Shown in pieces: positions 39,501 through 48,660 of a stretch of DNA of 64,000 nucleotides. The notes under the pieces were generated by a model. The model did not search any database and was not told the DNA's origin. It saw nothing but the letters and a program-made list of their open reading frames with translations. The stretch is from Lepidostoma basale (lineage: Eukaryota > Arthropoda > Insecta > Trichoptera > Lepidostomatidae): the NCBI GenBank assembly GCA_022606425.2, contig JAHDVF020000899.1, forward strand, positions 620,001 to 684,000. The letters run 5' to 3'. Both the position numbers and the translations under genes were made by a program. Numbering within the stretch: position 1 is the stretch's first letter; every line of letters starts with the position of its first letter.

Positions 39501-39949
39501 AAAAGGTATAATAAAAACTAAACAATGAAATACTAATATAGAAACGCATTTAAAATTCGATACAATAATTAAAATTTATAAATTAACCTGGGCTATTTGT
39601 TTTATATAATCATCATGTATTATTACTGTTGAATATTATTTATAAGTTCTTACTGATAAAAGATAATTATAAGTGCTTATAACAAATATTCCAGGTTAAT
39701 TTTTTAATTAAAACTATTGTGTCATATTTTGAATGCGTTTTTTATATGAGTCTTTCTTTGTTTTGTTTTTATTATATATTTATCAATTTATAAAGTTAAA
39801 AATAGCTCGATTAGTAACAAAAAAATACCCTATAACCACCGCCGTATTCCACTTAATAAATTCTGTAAGTTTCCTGAGGATCTGTTCAGGAATAACCGAG
39901 TAAATGGTCTTCACACAAAACACACATTAAGTTTTATTTATATGTACCT

Positions 39950-39989
39950 ACACCTGAATATGGAGGTATCCTCGGAAACATGTTGTGTT
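39950..39989 (+). ncRNA. Hammerhead-like motif, decayed
   Basis: ACAC, CTGAATA, T, GGAGG, loop TAT, CCTCG, GAAACATGTTGTGTT. Helix I still pairs ACAC with GTGT. Core A for G at position 8 argues against activity. Confidence 0.45.
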
Positions 39990-40050
39990 ATTTAAATATT
40001 TTTTTAATTAAAACAAGTTATTTTAAATTTCCTAACTATATTGTTCATCC

Positions 40051-40354
40051 ATTAAACGTTGCAAACATTCAACCGGTTGATTTTAAATTCACGTCATATA
40101 TTTCAATATCCTCACAAAGGAAGTAAAAGAGATTTATGTCTATTCAATCGGGTGCATTACAGATTCAATGAAAACAGGGACCTCTGATTTCTTCGGGACA
40201 TTCCGGTAATTCTTTCTACCCTGCCAACCCGTTCCAACCCCCATTCACCCCGCGGCGGGCCGCCTGCGTGTCGCCGTGATGGGAATATAGATGACCACCC
40301 TGAACCACCGGTGCACAGAGAACATTTCCACGTATTAAACAGATATATATTTTT
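40051..40354. other. No gene; GC-rich island at 40200-40310
   Basis: The island (about 110 bp) has no match elsewhere in the window and no frame with a recognisable domain. It could be unique host sequence. Confidence 0.3.
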
Positions 40355-40690
40355 AATGTATACAAATACTTGTAGACAAATACTGGATATCACCCATTGC
40401 GAGTGGTCGAGGCGTTTACAGGACTTATGACCTGTCATTGGTTGGGTTAAGAGATCGCTATATGTTAACAACATTCCCCATTCCGCCCTTATCCAACATA
40501 TATACATCTTTCAAAAATTTGTCTTGTGGTCGTAAGAAGGGAGGAATGGGGAATGTTAACATGAAGCGATCGCTTAACCCAACCAATGACAGTACATAAG
40601 TCCTGTAAACGCCTCGACTACCATATTCCGTTTCCAAAAAAACAATTTACATCTTCGTCTCTATTGAGATACAATTAATCCTTCAAATCA
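40355..40690. repeat. Two R1 pieces in inverted orientation
   Basis: Plus piece: GGACTTATGACCTGTCATTG, GGTTGGGTTAAG, ACATTCCCCATTCCGCC. Minus piece: GAATGGGGAATGTTAACATG, CGCTTAACCCAACCAATGAC. Together they form an inverted repeat with arms of roughly 90 bp around a short centre near 40505. Confidence 0.6.
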
Positions 40691-40717
40691 GATATTAAAT
40701 AAAATAAATACCCTATA

Positions 40718-41390
40718 CAAGAGAACTTGGAACAGGTGAGGGAATTTGTGTATTTAGGTAGCATGTTCACAGCGAATGACCGAACGGATAGTGACGTTGA
40801 AAGGACGGTTGGTACGGATAACAAAGTGAATGGAGCTTTAAAAATAGTTGAAAATAAGATTTTATCAATGAAAGCAAAAATGGCCGTTCACAATGTAGTT
40901 CTGGTTCCAACCCTTATGTATGGAAGCAAATCATGAAACTGGCAGAAGAAGGATAAATGCGGTAGTGATGAGGTCCCTAAGACGTATGTGTATTAGAACG
41001 ATGTACGACAGAATCTCAAATGCTGATATAAGAAATGAATGTTGAGCGAAAGAAGGTATTATGAACAAAATTATGAAAGGATCGGTCCGTTGGTTCGGAC
41101 ATATGGAGCGCACGGGTGAAGAAAGAATAATTGAAAAAAGTATACGTTAACAATGTTAATGGAGTGCGGAGTCGAGGCAGACCGAAAAAAACATGGCATG
41201 ACCAAATTAATCAAATTTCAAATGTTGGTCATGTTAGAAGCCGGAAAAATCGACGTGCGTGTATGACACTCTGTATGAATGTGGAGGAAGCTAGAGAGAT
41301 ATGTAAGGATAGAGTAGTGTGGTGGTCCTTTCTCTCTGCCTACCCCTGCGGGAAAACGGCGTGATGGTTTGTTGTTGTTGTTGTTGCCCT
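40718..41390 (+). mobile_element. LINE-A3 with (GTT)n tail
   Basis: EQVREFVYLGSMFTANDRTD, VERTVGTDNKVNGALKIVE, MAVHNVVLVPTLMYGSKS (stop), then in other frames RTMYDRISNADIRN, GHMERTGEERI, RSRGRPKKTWHDQINQISNV and SAYPCGKTA. Ends CCCCTGCGGGAAAACGGCG, tail (GTT)n at 41367-41385. At least three frameshifts or stops. Confidence 0.85.
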
Positions 41391-41436
41391 ATACATGAGT
41401 ATTTTTTATTTTTATTATATTGTTGAAGAGCTCTTA

Positions 41437-41624
41437 AGGCAGAAACATACTATTAACACGCGACGTGGCATGTTTACTCCCACCACCGGCAACACGTCGA
41501 TCTAGCTCGTCTGGATCGGGTGGCGTGTGCGCGCATGTCCATAGAAAACAATACAATTTGATTCGACTCAACACGCATCACGTGGCATCGGGTGGCGTGC
41601 CGTGTTAATAGTATGTTTCTGCCT
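41437..41624. mobile_element. PIF/Harbinger-type MITE with perfect TIRs and TTA TSD
   Basis: AGGCAGAAACATACTATTAA at 41437 is exactly mirrored by TTAATAGTATGTTTCTGCCT ending at 41624, and the match extends to CACG. Flanked by TTA on both sides (41434-41436, 41625-41627). 188 bp, non-coding. A 3 bp TTA target duplication is typical of PIF/Harbinger. Confidence 0.75.
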
Positions 41625-41631
41625 TTACCAT

Positions 41632-41825
41632 CGTTACAGTGCGAGCAAAATCGATGTAACGGTTATACGTAGCTATCATATTGATTTTCGTGACATGTAA
41701 TGGGTTGCTAATCTATCGCCATTTTATTGTCACGTAAATTCTACACCAGACCCCAGATAGTGTGACAATCACACTGCCATCGCCGGGAATCGAACCCGGG
41801 ACCATATCACTCGGCCACGAAGGTA
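41632..41825 (-). mobile_element. S2: tRNA-derived SINE
   Basis: Minus strand: TTCGTGGCCGAGTGATATGG (A-box-like), GTCCCGGGTTCGATTCCCGG (perfect B-box), the CACGTAA..TGGCGATAGATTAG body, and a 3' end CATCGATTTTGCTCGCACTG like LINE-M. Best copy for the tRNA-like head. Confidence 0.7.
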
Positions 41826-41969
41826 GTCAAACCATTTTTTATTGTAACTTAATAGGTAGATGGGAATGTAGAGTGTAGCGTACAAAAATAACGTGAATAA
41901 AATAAAAAAAATATTAGTACATTTTTCGGTTTTTAGCAAATTTGCTACATCATGCAATAAAGGGTTAAA

Positions 41970-42044
41970 TTATTAATACGAATAAAAAGTCTGTTATCTG
42001 GAAGTTTTTTTTTATTATTTATGATAATGACATATTTTTCATTA
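41970..42044. repeat. Repeat V fragment at the Helitron boundary
   Basis: AATACGAATAAAAAGTCTGT, TATCTGGAAGTTTTTTTTTA and TGATAATGACATATTTTTCA match the V family, which was probably the Helitron target. Confidence 0.4.
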
Positions 42045-42880
42045 TCTATATAAATAAAAGGCGATCTTCCGGGTGTGTGTGGACTATTTCTGAGGTTATT
42101 CCTGAGCTGATCATTTTCCAAGTTATACACTTCCTTAATAGATAGACATAGGTGGGCATAGGCATATTTTTGTTATTAATCGAGCTCTAATTAACTTTGT
42201 AAATTTATAAATTTTCGTAGAGCGAGCGAGTATAGACCTTCATGTTCGTATCACCTGAGTATCGATCTTTAGAGTCTATATTCGCTTGGCGTGATAAGAT
42301 GCAAATTAGTGGCTTTTTTGACTCTTTGCGTGGTCAGATATGAAATTAGTCGCTCCTTTGAACTGAAAAATATACGCACGTATAGGGATGGGCAAAACGA
42401 CTCATCTCAGGGATCTGATCTGAACGGTTCCGCTCAGCAAAGTGAGCCGACTCTTTTTAACGATCCACGGTTCACCATTTTGAGTCGTTCAAAGTTTGAA
42501 ATTATTTTAGTGACCTTTTTTTTTTGCTCCTCGACCAAAAAAGTTGATTCCGGTAAAAAAAAAAAAATTCACCAGGATAAATTTTTTGTCGATGAGCTAA
42601 AAAAAAAATTCACAACGAACAAACAACTTTTTTGACAAACGACTCGATAATTATCAAGAAGAATCGGCTCACTTTACTGAGCGGAACCATTCAGCTCAGA
42701 TCCCTTAAAGAGATCACTAAAAATAGTCGACTCTTTTGCAATAATATACGATTCACCGAGCGCAGAGGTCGGCAAAATGCGGCTCCGGAGCCGCTCGATA
42801 ATTATCCAGAAGAATCGGCTCACTTTACTGAGCGGAACCGTTCGTCGACTCTTTTGCAATAATATATGATTCACCTAGCG

Positions 42881-43730
42881 CAGAGGTCGGCAAAATGCGG
42901 CTCCGGAGCCGAAGGGGTTTGTTGAAAGAAAAAATAATCGCGAGATACTTGCTTACCATCGCATCATTCATCAAGAACGCTCTGTCCGCAGACATTTCCA
43001 GAAGAAATTTGTAAAGTTATGGAATTGGTGATTACGATTATCAATTCCGGTTTAGCTAAAACTCTTAATCATCATCGCCAATTCAAAGATTTTTAGTCAT
43101 CATCTTCAACGCCTAAAATAGTATTACTGACTCTTGCTGATCTTTCGCTTTTCGCTTCTACATATTCATGCGGACAATTTTATTCAAGCATGAATTTTAA
43201 CAAGAGTAAACTACGAAGTCGTCTTATTGATGAGAACATGGAATTGTGCCTAAAATTAAGAATAACAACAAACAAACATGCATCAGGTCCATAATAACAT
43301 ACGGAATCAAAGCAAGAACAGACACTGTCAGAACCAGACTGCGACCTATTGTGGGGAGAACCGTTAGAGATAGGATACCCAACGAATAAATTCGCAAATC
43401 CTGCAACATTGAAGACATAGTGAGATGGAGTAGGCAGAGACATCGAGAGAATGGATCCAGCAAGAATTCCTAATATCGTGATGCAAGAGACTCCAGAGGG
43501 CCGTCGACCACCAGGATGACCACCTAAGAGATGGAGAGAAGGCTGGTCGCCTTCATCACAGGAAGAAGTATGAAATCATGTTTTATTCAGTGTACCCGTA
43601 ATTGAATGAAGTGCAAAAATTATAATAAAGGTTATCTAAATCAATAAACATATTTGGCTCTCAATTTTTTTTTAAATCGTTGTAAAGTACGCATTTGGCT
43701 CTTTGGCTAATAATTTTGCCGACCCCCCTG
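42881..43730 (+). mobile_element. hAT element with perfect 8 bp TSD, transposase decayed
   Basis: TSD ACCTAGCG at 42873-42880 and 43731-43738. Ends CAGAGGTCGGCAAAATGCGG and, reversed, CAGGGGGGTCGGCAAAAT. The interior keeps pieces of a hAT transposase: HQERSVRRHFQKKFVKLWNW, NHHRQFKDF and a C-terminal NFNKSKLRSRLIDENMELCL. The catalytic middle is deleted. A LINE-E fragment is inserted near the 3' side. Confidence 0.75.
43268..43580 (+). mobile_element. LINE-E fragment inside the hAT
   Basis: Degraded RPIVGRTVRDRIPNE, IRKSCNIEDIVRWSRQ, RRPP..PKRWREG and a GGAAGAAG tail near 43560. Related to 23722-24325. A 56-base part (43350-43408) is repeated at 44158. Confidence 0.6.
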
Positions 43731-44149
43731 ACCTAGCGGATCATTGAGCTGCCGCTCTTTTTTTTATGGATCATCGCTCACCCGCTCACCAAAAAGATTC
43801 GAATCTTTGAGTCGACTCGTGAGCGGATTGCCCATCCCTATCTCTGAAATGTCAAATTTGAATTGCGTGTTACAGTTACAGTTTCGTAAGTAAAATATTT
43901 ATATTTCTAATTCATATATATCTTCAGTTTATTCTATTTTGCCGTTGAAATGAATACAGATTATATTTCCGCATTACATATTTCAAAGTTTTAGTTCTAA
44001 ATTATATCGAATTTATATAGATAGAAATGAAATTACATACCTATCGTTTTACTTACGTATTATTTTAGGTTATGTTATGAATACATGGAAAAACGTTAAA
44101 TTCTAAGTAACAATTCTATGAATTGGTATAATCTATTTTAATAATGTTA

Positions 44150-44215
44150 TTTTATTGTGGGGAGAACCGTTAGAGATAGGATACCCAACGAATAAATTCG
44201 CAAATCCTGCAAGGA
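44150..44215 (+). repeat. Exact partial duplicate of LINE-E sequence
   Basis: ATTGTGGGGAGAACCGTTAG to AAATTCGCAAATCCTGCAA is identical to 43350-43408, about 800 bp away, with unrelated flanks. Confidence 0.7.
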
Positions 44216-44224
44216 ATCTGGTTC

Positions 44225-44885
44225 TGGTTCTGATTTAAAAAAAAATATTTGATTCATGTGGTGCTCCTGTCAATTTGGAGATATTTCCTGTATAAGTGAA
44301 TTGTTTTGGTCAATTTGATTGTTGCCGCACTTTGTGATAGTTATTTGTGACACGAAATACGTTTTCACTCTTCTGATGTTAAAATAATACAAGTTTTTTC
44401 GTTTATAAAAAGAATTTTGACAGGTGTAAAAATAAATTTTTCATTTGTTCCAATGACAATTTGAATAAATTCTTCAATCAAATTTTCAAGTTTTTGCTGG
44501 TGTTGGATTGTTTTAAGTGCCTAATAAAATTAAAACAGTGGAATAAAAAATTAAATAAACACAAATGTCCGGATCGTCCAGCTGACGACAAGTGCACCAT
44601 CTAAAAGAACATTATGTGTTAAATTATTTTTATGTGTTATTTAATTTTATATCATTGTATTTTGTATAATTTGTTTTAGATTTATTATGTAGACGTTGAA
44701 TGATTGAAGTGTGCGCGGGAGATGCCTATTGGTGGCGATGAGGTTCGCAACCCATCACACCGCGTCTCTCGCGTTGGCGAAAAGAGAAGAATGGAGTGCA
44801 GCATCGATTAAAATGTTGCAGTCCATTCTTTCTGTCTACCCTTTCGGGGAAACGGCGTGATGGTTAGTTAGTTAGTTAGTTATTT
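44225..44885 (+). mobile_element. S1 retroposon, near full length
   Basis: Same order as 22765-23433: TTCATGTGGTGCTCCTGTCA, GACAGGTGTAAAAATAAATT, GTCCGGATCGTCCAGCTGAC, GGTTCGCAACCCATCACACC, AGTCCATTCTTTCTGTCTAC, CCCTTTCGGGGAAACGGCGT and (GTTA)n. No coding capacity. Confidence 0.75.
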
Positions 44886-45145
44886 TAATGTAAAATTGTT
44901 CTGGCAGGGCGATAACCTATAATATCTTTTGGATTAGACGATTTACTTCAGCTGTTTTAGTTTTTCTCTGTTATGCTGTGATAGGTAAACATATCCTTAC
45001 ATACAGCATTAGCTGCCTCAGTTGGAAAAATCCAGTAATATAACATTTCCAAATGGTCTGATGTTCCCACGCCAATCTTACAATGATCGAGTGTTTTTTT
45101 TTAAATATACTGCTCATTTTAATATAATTATTTGATTTTTGCAGA

Positions 45146-45850
45146 GATGCCGACGCTAAGGATGATACCAGGAAAGACTCTTTGAGATAGGGTGAGGAAC
45201 ACGGCTATCCACGATATCTCCAAGGTGGAAGATGTCGTGAGATGGGGCACGCAACGCAAGATACTGGCATGTATGGATCCCACACCCGATTGTTATATTT
45301 ATGAACTAATTTTGAAATGGTATGTACAGGTTGGATTAATTGGTTTAATTCCACTATTAGAGGCAGAACAGGAGTGTCGGACATCATCGGAAGAGTGGCA
45401 GCGCTAAAATGGCATGCCGCTCGCAGCCCTGATGATAGATGAACTGCAACCCGAAACCCAGGACGTCCTCAACTTCGATGGAGGGACGACATTGGATGCG
45501 CTTTGCCCAGGATCGACAGACATTGAATCAGATGGAGGAGGCCTACGCCCAGGAAGATTGTTATATTTATGAACTAATTTTGAAATGGTATGTACAGGTT
45601 GGATTAATTGGTTTAATTCCACTATTAGAGGCAGAACAGGAGTGTCGGACATCATCGGAAGAGTGGCAGCGCTAAAATGGCATGCCGCTCGCAGCCCTGA
45701 TGATAGATGAACTGCAACCCGAAACCCAGGACGTCCTCAACTTCGATGGAGGGACGACATTGGATGCGTTTTGCCCAGGATCGACAGACATTGAATCAGA
45801 TGGAGGAGGCCTACGCCCAGGAGTGAACGGATATAGGCTCATGATGATGA
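45146..45850 (+). mobile_element. LINE-F C-terminus containing a 268 bp tandem duplication
   Basis: EMPTLRMIPGKTL..RVRNTA, IHDISKVEDVVRW starts the fragment. 45288-45555 and 45556-45823 are tandem copies, each with VSDIIGRVAALKWHAARSPD, NPKPRTSSTSMEGRHW and FAQDRQTLNQMEEAYAQE. They differ at about one base. A (ATG)n tail at 45841-45852 ends it. LINE-F is the same RTE type as 16905 and 27962. Confidence 0.8.
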
Positions 45851-45931
45851 TGATACAAAACATTGAAACACCTACATGCAACATTTTAAATATTTCTGGA
45901 ATGGGTAAAATTCTGCAACAATGAAAGTTCA

Positions 45932-46146
45932 TTGTATGGAATGAATGCTTTAAATTATCAACTGATTTCTGTAGAATCACACTCCAAAGGAGAATTGATT
46001 CAATGTATATTTCCAGACATCACACAAATTTACAAATTTCGTCATTGGTTAAGTGAATGTGCATTATTAGCTTCATCTAATGGACATCAAAATCAAGAGT
46101 TTTGTTTCTCTAAACATTGTATTTCTAAGAGCATTATTATGACCTT
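45932..46146 (+). pseudogene. Helitron helicase remnant
   Basis: ELIQCIFPDITQIYKFRHWL followed by SECALLASSNGHQNQ resembles the Helitron PIF1-like helicase segment (FP.I.Q.Y....WL.ERAIL). The rest of the frame to 46261 has no helicase match. Position near the 3' end of the Helitron and its orientation agree. Confidence 0.6.
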
Positions 46147-46340
46147 GAATGGTATATGTATGAATGTTTCATGCAAATGTGATATAGTATATTTATTTGT
46201 TTTTTTAATTTCACTTAAAATATTAAGGAAAAAAATTAAGACTGGACGTTTAATGGTTTAAACATTAAGCTGAAAAAGATATATATTAACTTTTTTTTGG
46301 GTGGCATCTTTAGGGTAACATTTGAACTACACTATATTAA
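46147..46340 (+). repeat. 194 bp direct repeat, left copy
   Basis: GAATGGTATATGTATGAATG to GGTAACATTTGAACTACACT is repeated at 46614-46807 with few differences. Non-coding. Confidence 0.75.
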
Positions 46341-46374
46341 TTTAATATTTTTCCTTTTATTTCTAGGTAACATG

Positions 46375-46613
46375 AAACGGTGAAATCTGCAAGCTGAAAG
46401 ATGTCATGAGATGAGGCAGACAACCCAGAAGATAATGGAATGCGCGTGTGCAGAGGATGGATCCCACACCTCGATATATGCGTAGATGAAGTGCAACCCG
46501 AAACCCAGGACGTCCTCAACTTCGATGGAGGGACGACATTGGATGCGTGTTGCCCAGGATCGACAGACATTGAAGCAGATGGAGGAGGCCTACGCCCAGG
46601 AGTGAACGGATAT
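46375..46613 (+). mobile_element. LINE-F fragment between the direct repeats
   Basis: Degraded match to 45419-45830 (NPKPRTSSTSMEGRHWM, VLPRIDRH and EEAYAQE equivalents, ending AACGGATATG). No (ATG)n tail; the second direct repeat starts immediately. Confidence 0.7.
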
Positions 46614-46807
46614 GAATTGTATATGTATGAATGTTTTATGCAAATGTGATATAGTATATTTATTTGTTTTTTTAATTTCACTTAAAATATTGAGGAAAAA
46701 AATTAAGACTGGACGTTTAATGGTTTAAACATAAAGCTGAAAAAGATATATATAAACTTTTTTTTGGGTGGCATCTTTAGGGTAACGTTTGAACTACACT
46801 ATATTAT
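46614..46807 (+). repeat. 194 bp direct repeat, right copy
   Basis: See 46147-46340. The pair are 467 bp apart and flank the LINE-F piece. Confidence 0.75.
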
Positions 46808-47143
46808 TAAATCATAACGCGCTTTTGCACAGCTATGTTTAAGACCAATTGGCATCAAAAACTCATTTCAGACTTTTTGCAAACTTGCCACCTTGGTAAT
46901 GCCCAGCCTTCAATTGTTCAATTCACATTAGTATTATTCAAGTTCACAGCAAGTTTGCTTGGATTAAACAAATGTTTTAAAGATATGAACTGAATTAGGA
47001 TACACACATTCTTGCACCTATACACATGTCATTTTATCCAATAAAATAATTGATATTGAACTTTCATTGTATTTCTTTAATATATATTGGGTGTATTTAT
47101 ATACTCTAATATAGCAATAGCGAAGCGTTGCCGGGTCAGCTAG

Positions 47144-47316
47144 TTATAATAATAAACGTGAATGTTTAATGGTTTTACTTTGTTTTTTATTCATATAATC
47201 TCTTATACAAATATCAGTTACAAATTTGTTTCGCCTTGCGAGGGCATTTTCAAACTGAACCTAGTCGCCAAACAATGTGTCCTTATATTGATTTTAAAGA
47301 AATTAGGGTGGGGGAA
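47144..47316. other. Flank of the Helitron, with a foldback arm at 47210-47262
   Basis: TTTCGCCTTGCGAGGGCATT and TTCAAACTGAA match one arm of the 20355 foldback. Confidence 0.4.
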
Positions 47317-47470
47317 AGAATTTATATAATGCAAATCGAAGGGGCCATTACACTAAACAATTTGAGGTTTTTCCACGAACTGATTAGCCATTTGAAGAAT
47401 TTATATAATGTTAGTAGATGGGGCCATTAAACTAAACAATTAAGATTTTTCTAGGAACCAATGGGTTATT
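47317..47470 (+). repeat. Tandem duplication, unit ~80 bp
   Basis: GAATTTATATAATG..GGGGCCATTACACTAAACAA (47317) is followed by GAATTTATATAATG..GGGGCCATTAAACTAAACAA (47397). The second unit has diverged at the end. Confidence 0.65.
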
Positions 47471-47822
47471 TGGACCTAGAGAGATTAAATTTATTAAACA
47501 GGTGAGTACTTGATTGGGGTACCAGCTCTGTAACAATCCATTTTAATCGTTATTACAAACAATAAATTAAATTAAAAACAAATAAAAACAGTTAGTAGAG
47601 AAATGCAATATGTGACAATACAGATAATTTAATTTTGATTTAATTTAAATATATTTAGTAATGGTGAGGAGAGGATGTTTGTCTGTTCATTAATAAGCTG
47701 AATGTTGGGGTTATTTCAGGTTTTATTAATTTCTAATTGTTCTAAAAGATTAAGTCTATATCCTTTATTTTCAAGATGAAGGGGAATTGGTTTATTACTT
47801 GGGTCTAAGGAATGTTCTAATG

Positions 47823-48020
47823 AGTTTAAATGTTTTGCGAATTGGGAATCTAATTTATTTTTGAATGACATATTTTTTTTTTTTTTGAATGAATGTTGTT
47901 TGTGAAGTTTAAATGTTTTGCGAATTGGGAATCTAATTTATTTTGAATGACGTATTTTTATTTTTTTTTAATGAATGTTTTTTTGAATGACATATTCTAA
48001 TTTATTTTGAATGACATATT
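47823..48020 (+). repeat. Tandem repeat, unit ~82 bp
   Basis: GTTTAAATGTTTTGCGAATT followed by GGGAATCTAATTTATTTT and GAATGACATATTTTT occurs at 47825 and 47907, with a partial third unit near 47985. T-rich spacers vary in length. Confidence 0.65.
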
Positions 48021-48384
48021 TTTCCTTTTTAAAGCATTATTAAATGTAGTGAAAATCACACGATATTGTTTTTTACCGTGAATAAATAATTTACTTTGTA
48101 AATATATATTAATTCCTCATAAATAGCCACAAAATTATATTCCAGTATTCGGCAGTTTATCCCGTAATTATAATCAACGATTTATTAAGTCACATAAATT
48201 TCCTTAATTACCATATTCTGTTCATTTAACTCGTACATAAAAACATCAACACGTTTGATTTTCGCTACATCTGATAATGCCTTACAAAATCGAAACATGT
48301 CATTCATCAATTATGAAACTTCTAGAAAACTGCCGTTTACATTCGTATTATAATAATTATCTAAATGTATCCCGAATTTTTTTG

Positions 48385-48660
48385 GATATTACGTCCTACA
48401 CCCACCATTCAGTCCGGACTTGGCCCCGAGCGACTACCATCTCTTATCTGATTTGAAAAAACATCTCGGTGGAACGCATTTTGCAAACGAAGAGGAGCTG
48501 AAAGAAGAGGTTCCGAGCTACCATCACGGCCTGGCGGGAGACTTCTATAACCAGGGAATCAAAAATATGGTAATCCAGATGAAAAAGTGCATCGAAGTCA
48601 ACGGGTACTATGTAGAAAAATAGCTGAAAGTCTAAGCTTTCCAATGATGTATTGTTCATT
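48385..48660 (+). mobile_element. Mariner transposase C-terminal fragment
   Basis: HPPFSPDLAPSDYHLLSDLK, KHLGGTHFANEEELKEEV, then DFYNQGIKNMVIQMKKCIEV and NGYYVEK (stop at 48623). PDLAPSDYHL contains the third catalytic aspartate of mariner D,D34D transposases, and the YVEK ending is typical. The N-terminal two thirds are missing and I see no TIR pair. Confidence 0.85.

Larger units (their letters stand above)
39330..40050. repeat. Foldback repeat with hammerhead-like motifs in both arms
   Basis: Left arm (39395-39508) and right arm (39945-40025) pair through ATACTTAGAAAATTGAAAAT and its degraded reverse complement. The interior has its own inverted pair (TAACCTGGGCTATTTGTTTT at 39593 against AACAAATATTCCAGGTTAAT at 39680). 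About 700 bp, AT-rich, no coding sequence. Related copies at 7905 and 60135. Confidence 0.6.
42384..43842. mobile_element. Outer hAT-like element with AGGGATGGGCAA ends
   Basis: AGGGATGGGCAAAACGACTC (42385) and, reversed, AGGGATGGGCAATCCGCTCA (43841) are inverted ends. Subterminal GAGTCG/CGACTC and GAGCGG motifs repeat many times. The interior has a 118 bp tandem duplication (42726 and 42844). No clear TSD. It hosts the inner hAT. Confidence 0.55.
42045..47143 (+). mobile_element. Probable Helitron, 5.1 kb including nested insertions
   Basis: Starts TCTATATAAATAAAAGGCGA after an A (42044). Ends GAAGCGTTGCCGGGTCAGCT then AG, followed by T (47144). A short hairpin GCAA/TTGC at 47114-47131 precedes the CTAG end. 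A helicase remnant at 45932 in the same orientation supports the assignment. The Rep endonuclease region is not recognisable. Pairing of these two ends as one element is inferred from orientation, the A|T target and the helicase. Confidence 0.7.

Noticed and set aside
41780..41825. tRNA gene
   Set aside because: B-box and A-box-like sequences are present but there is no full cloverleaf. The same head recurs with a LINE-M-type 3' end, so it is a SINE.
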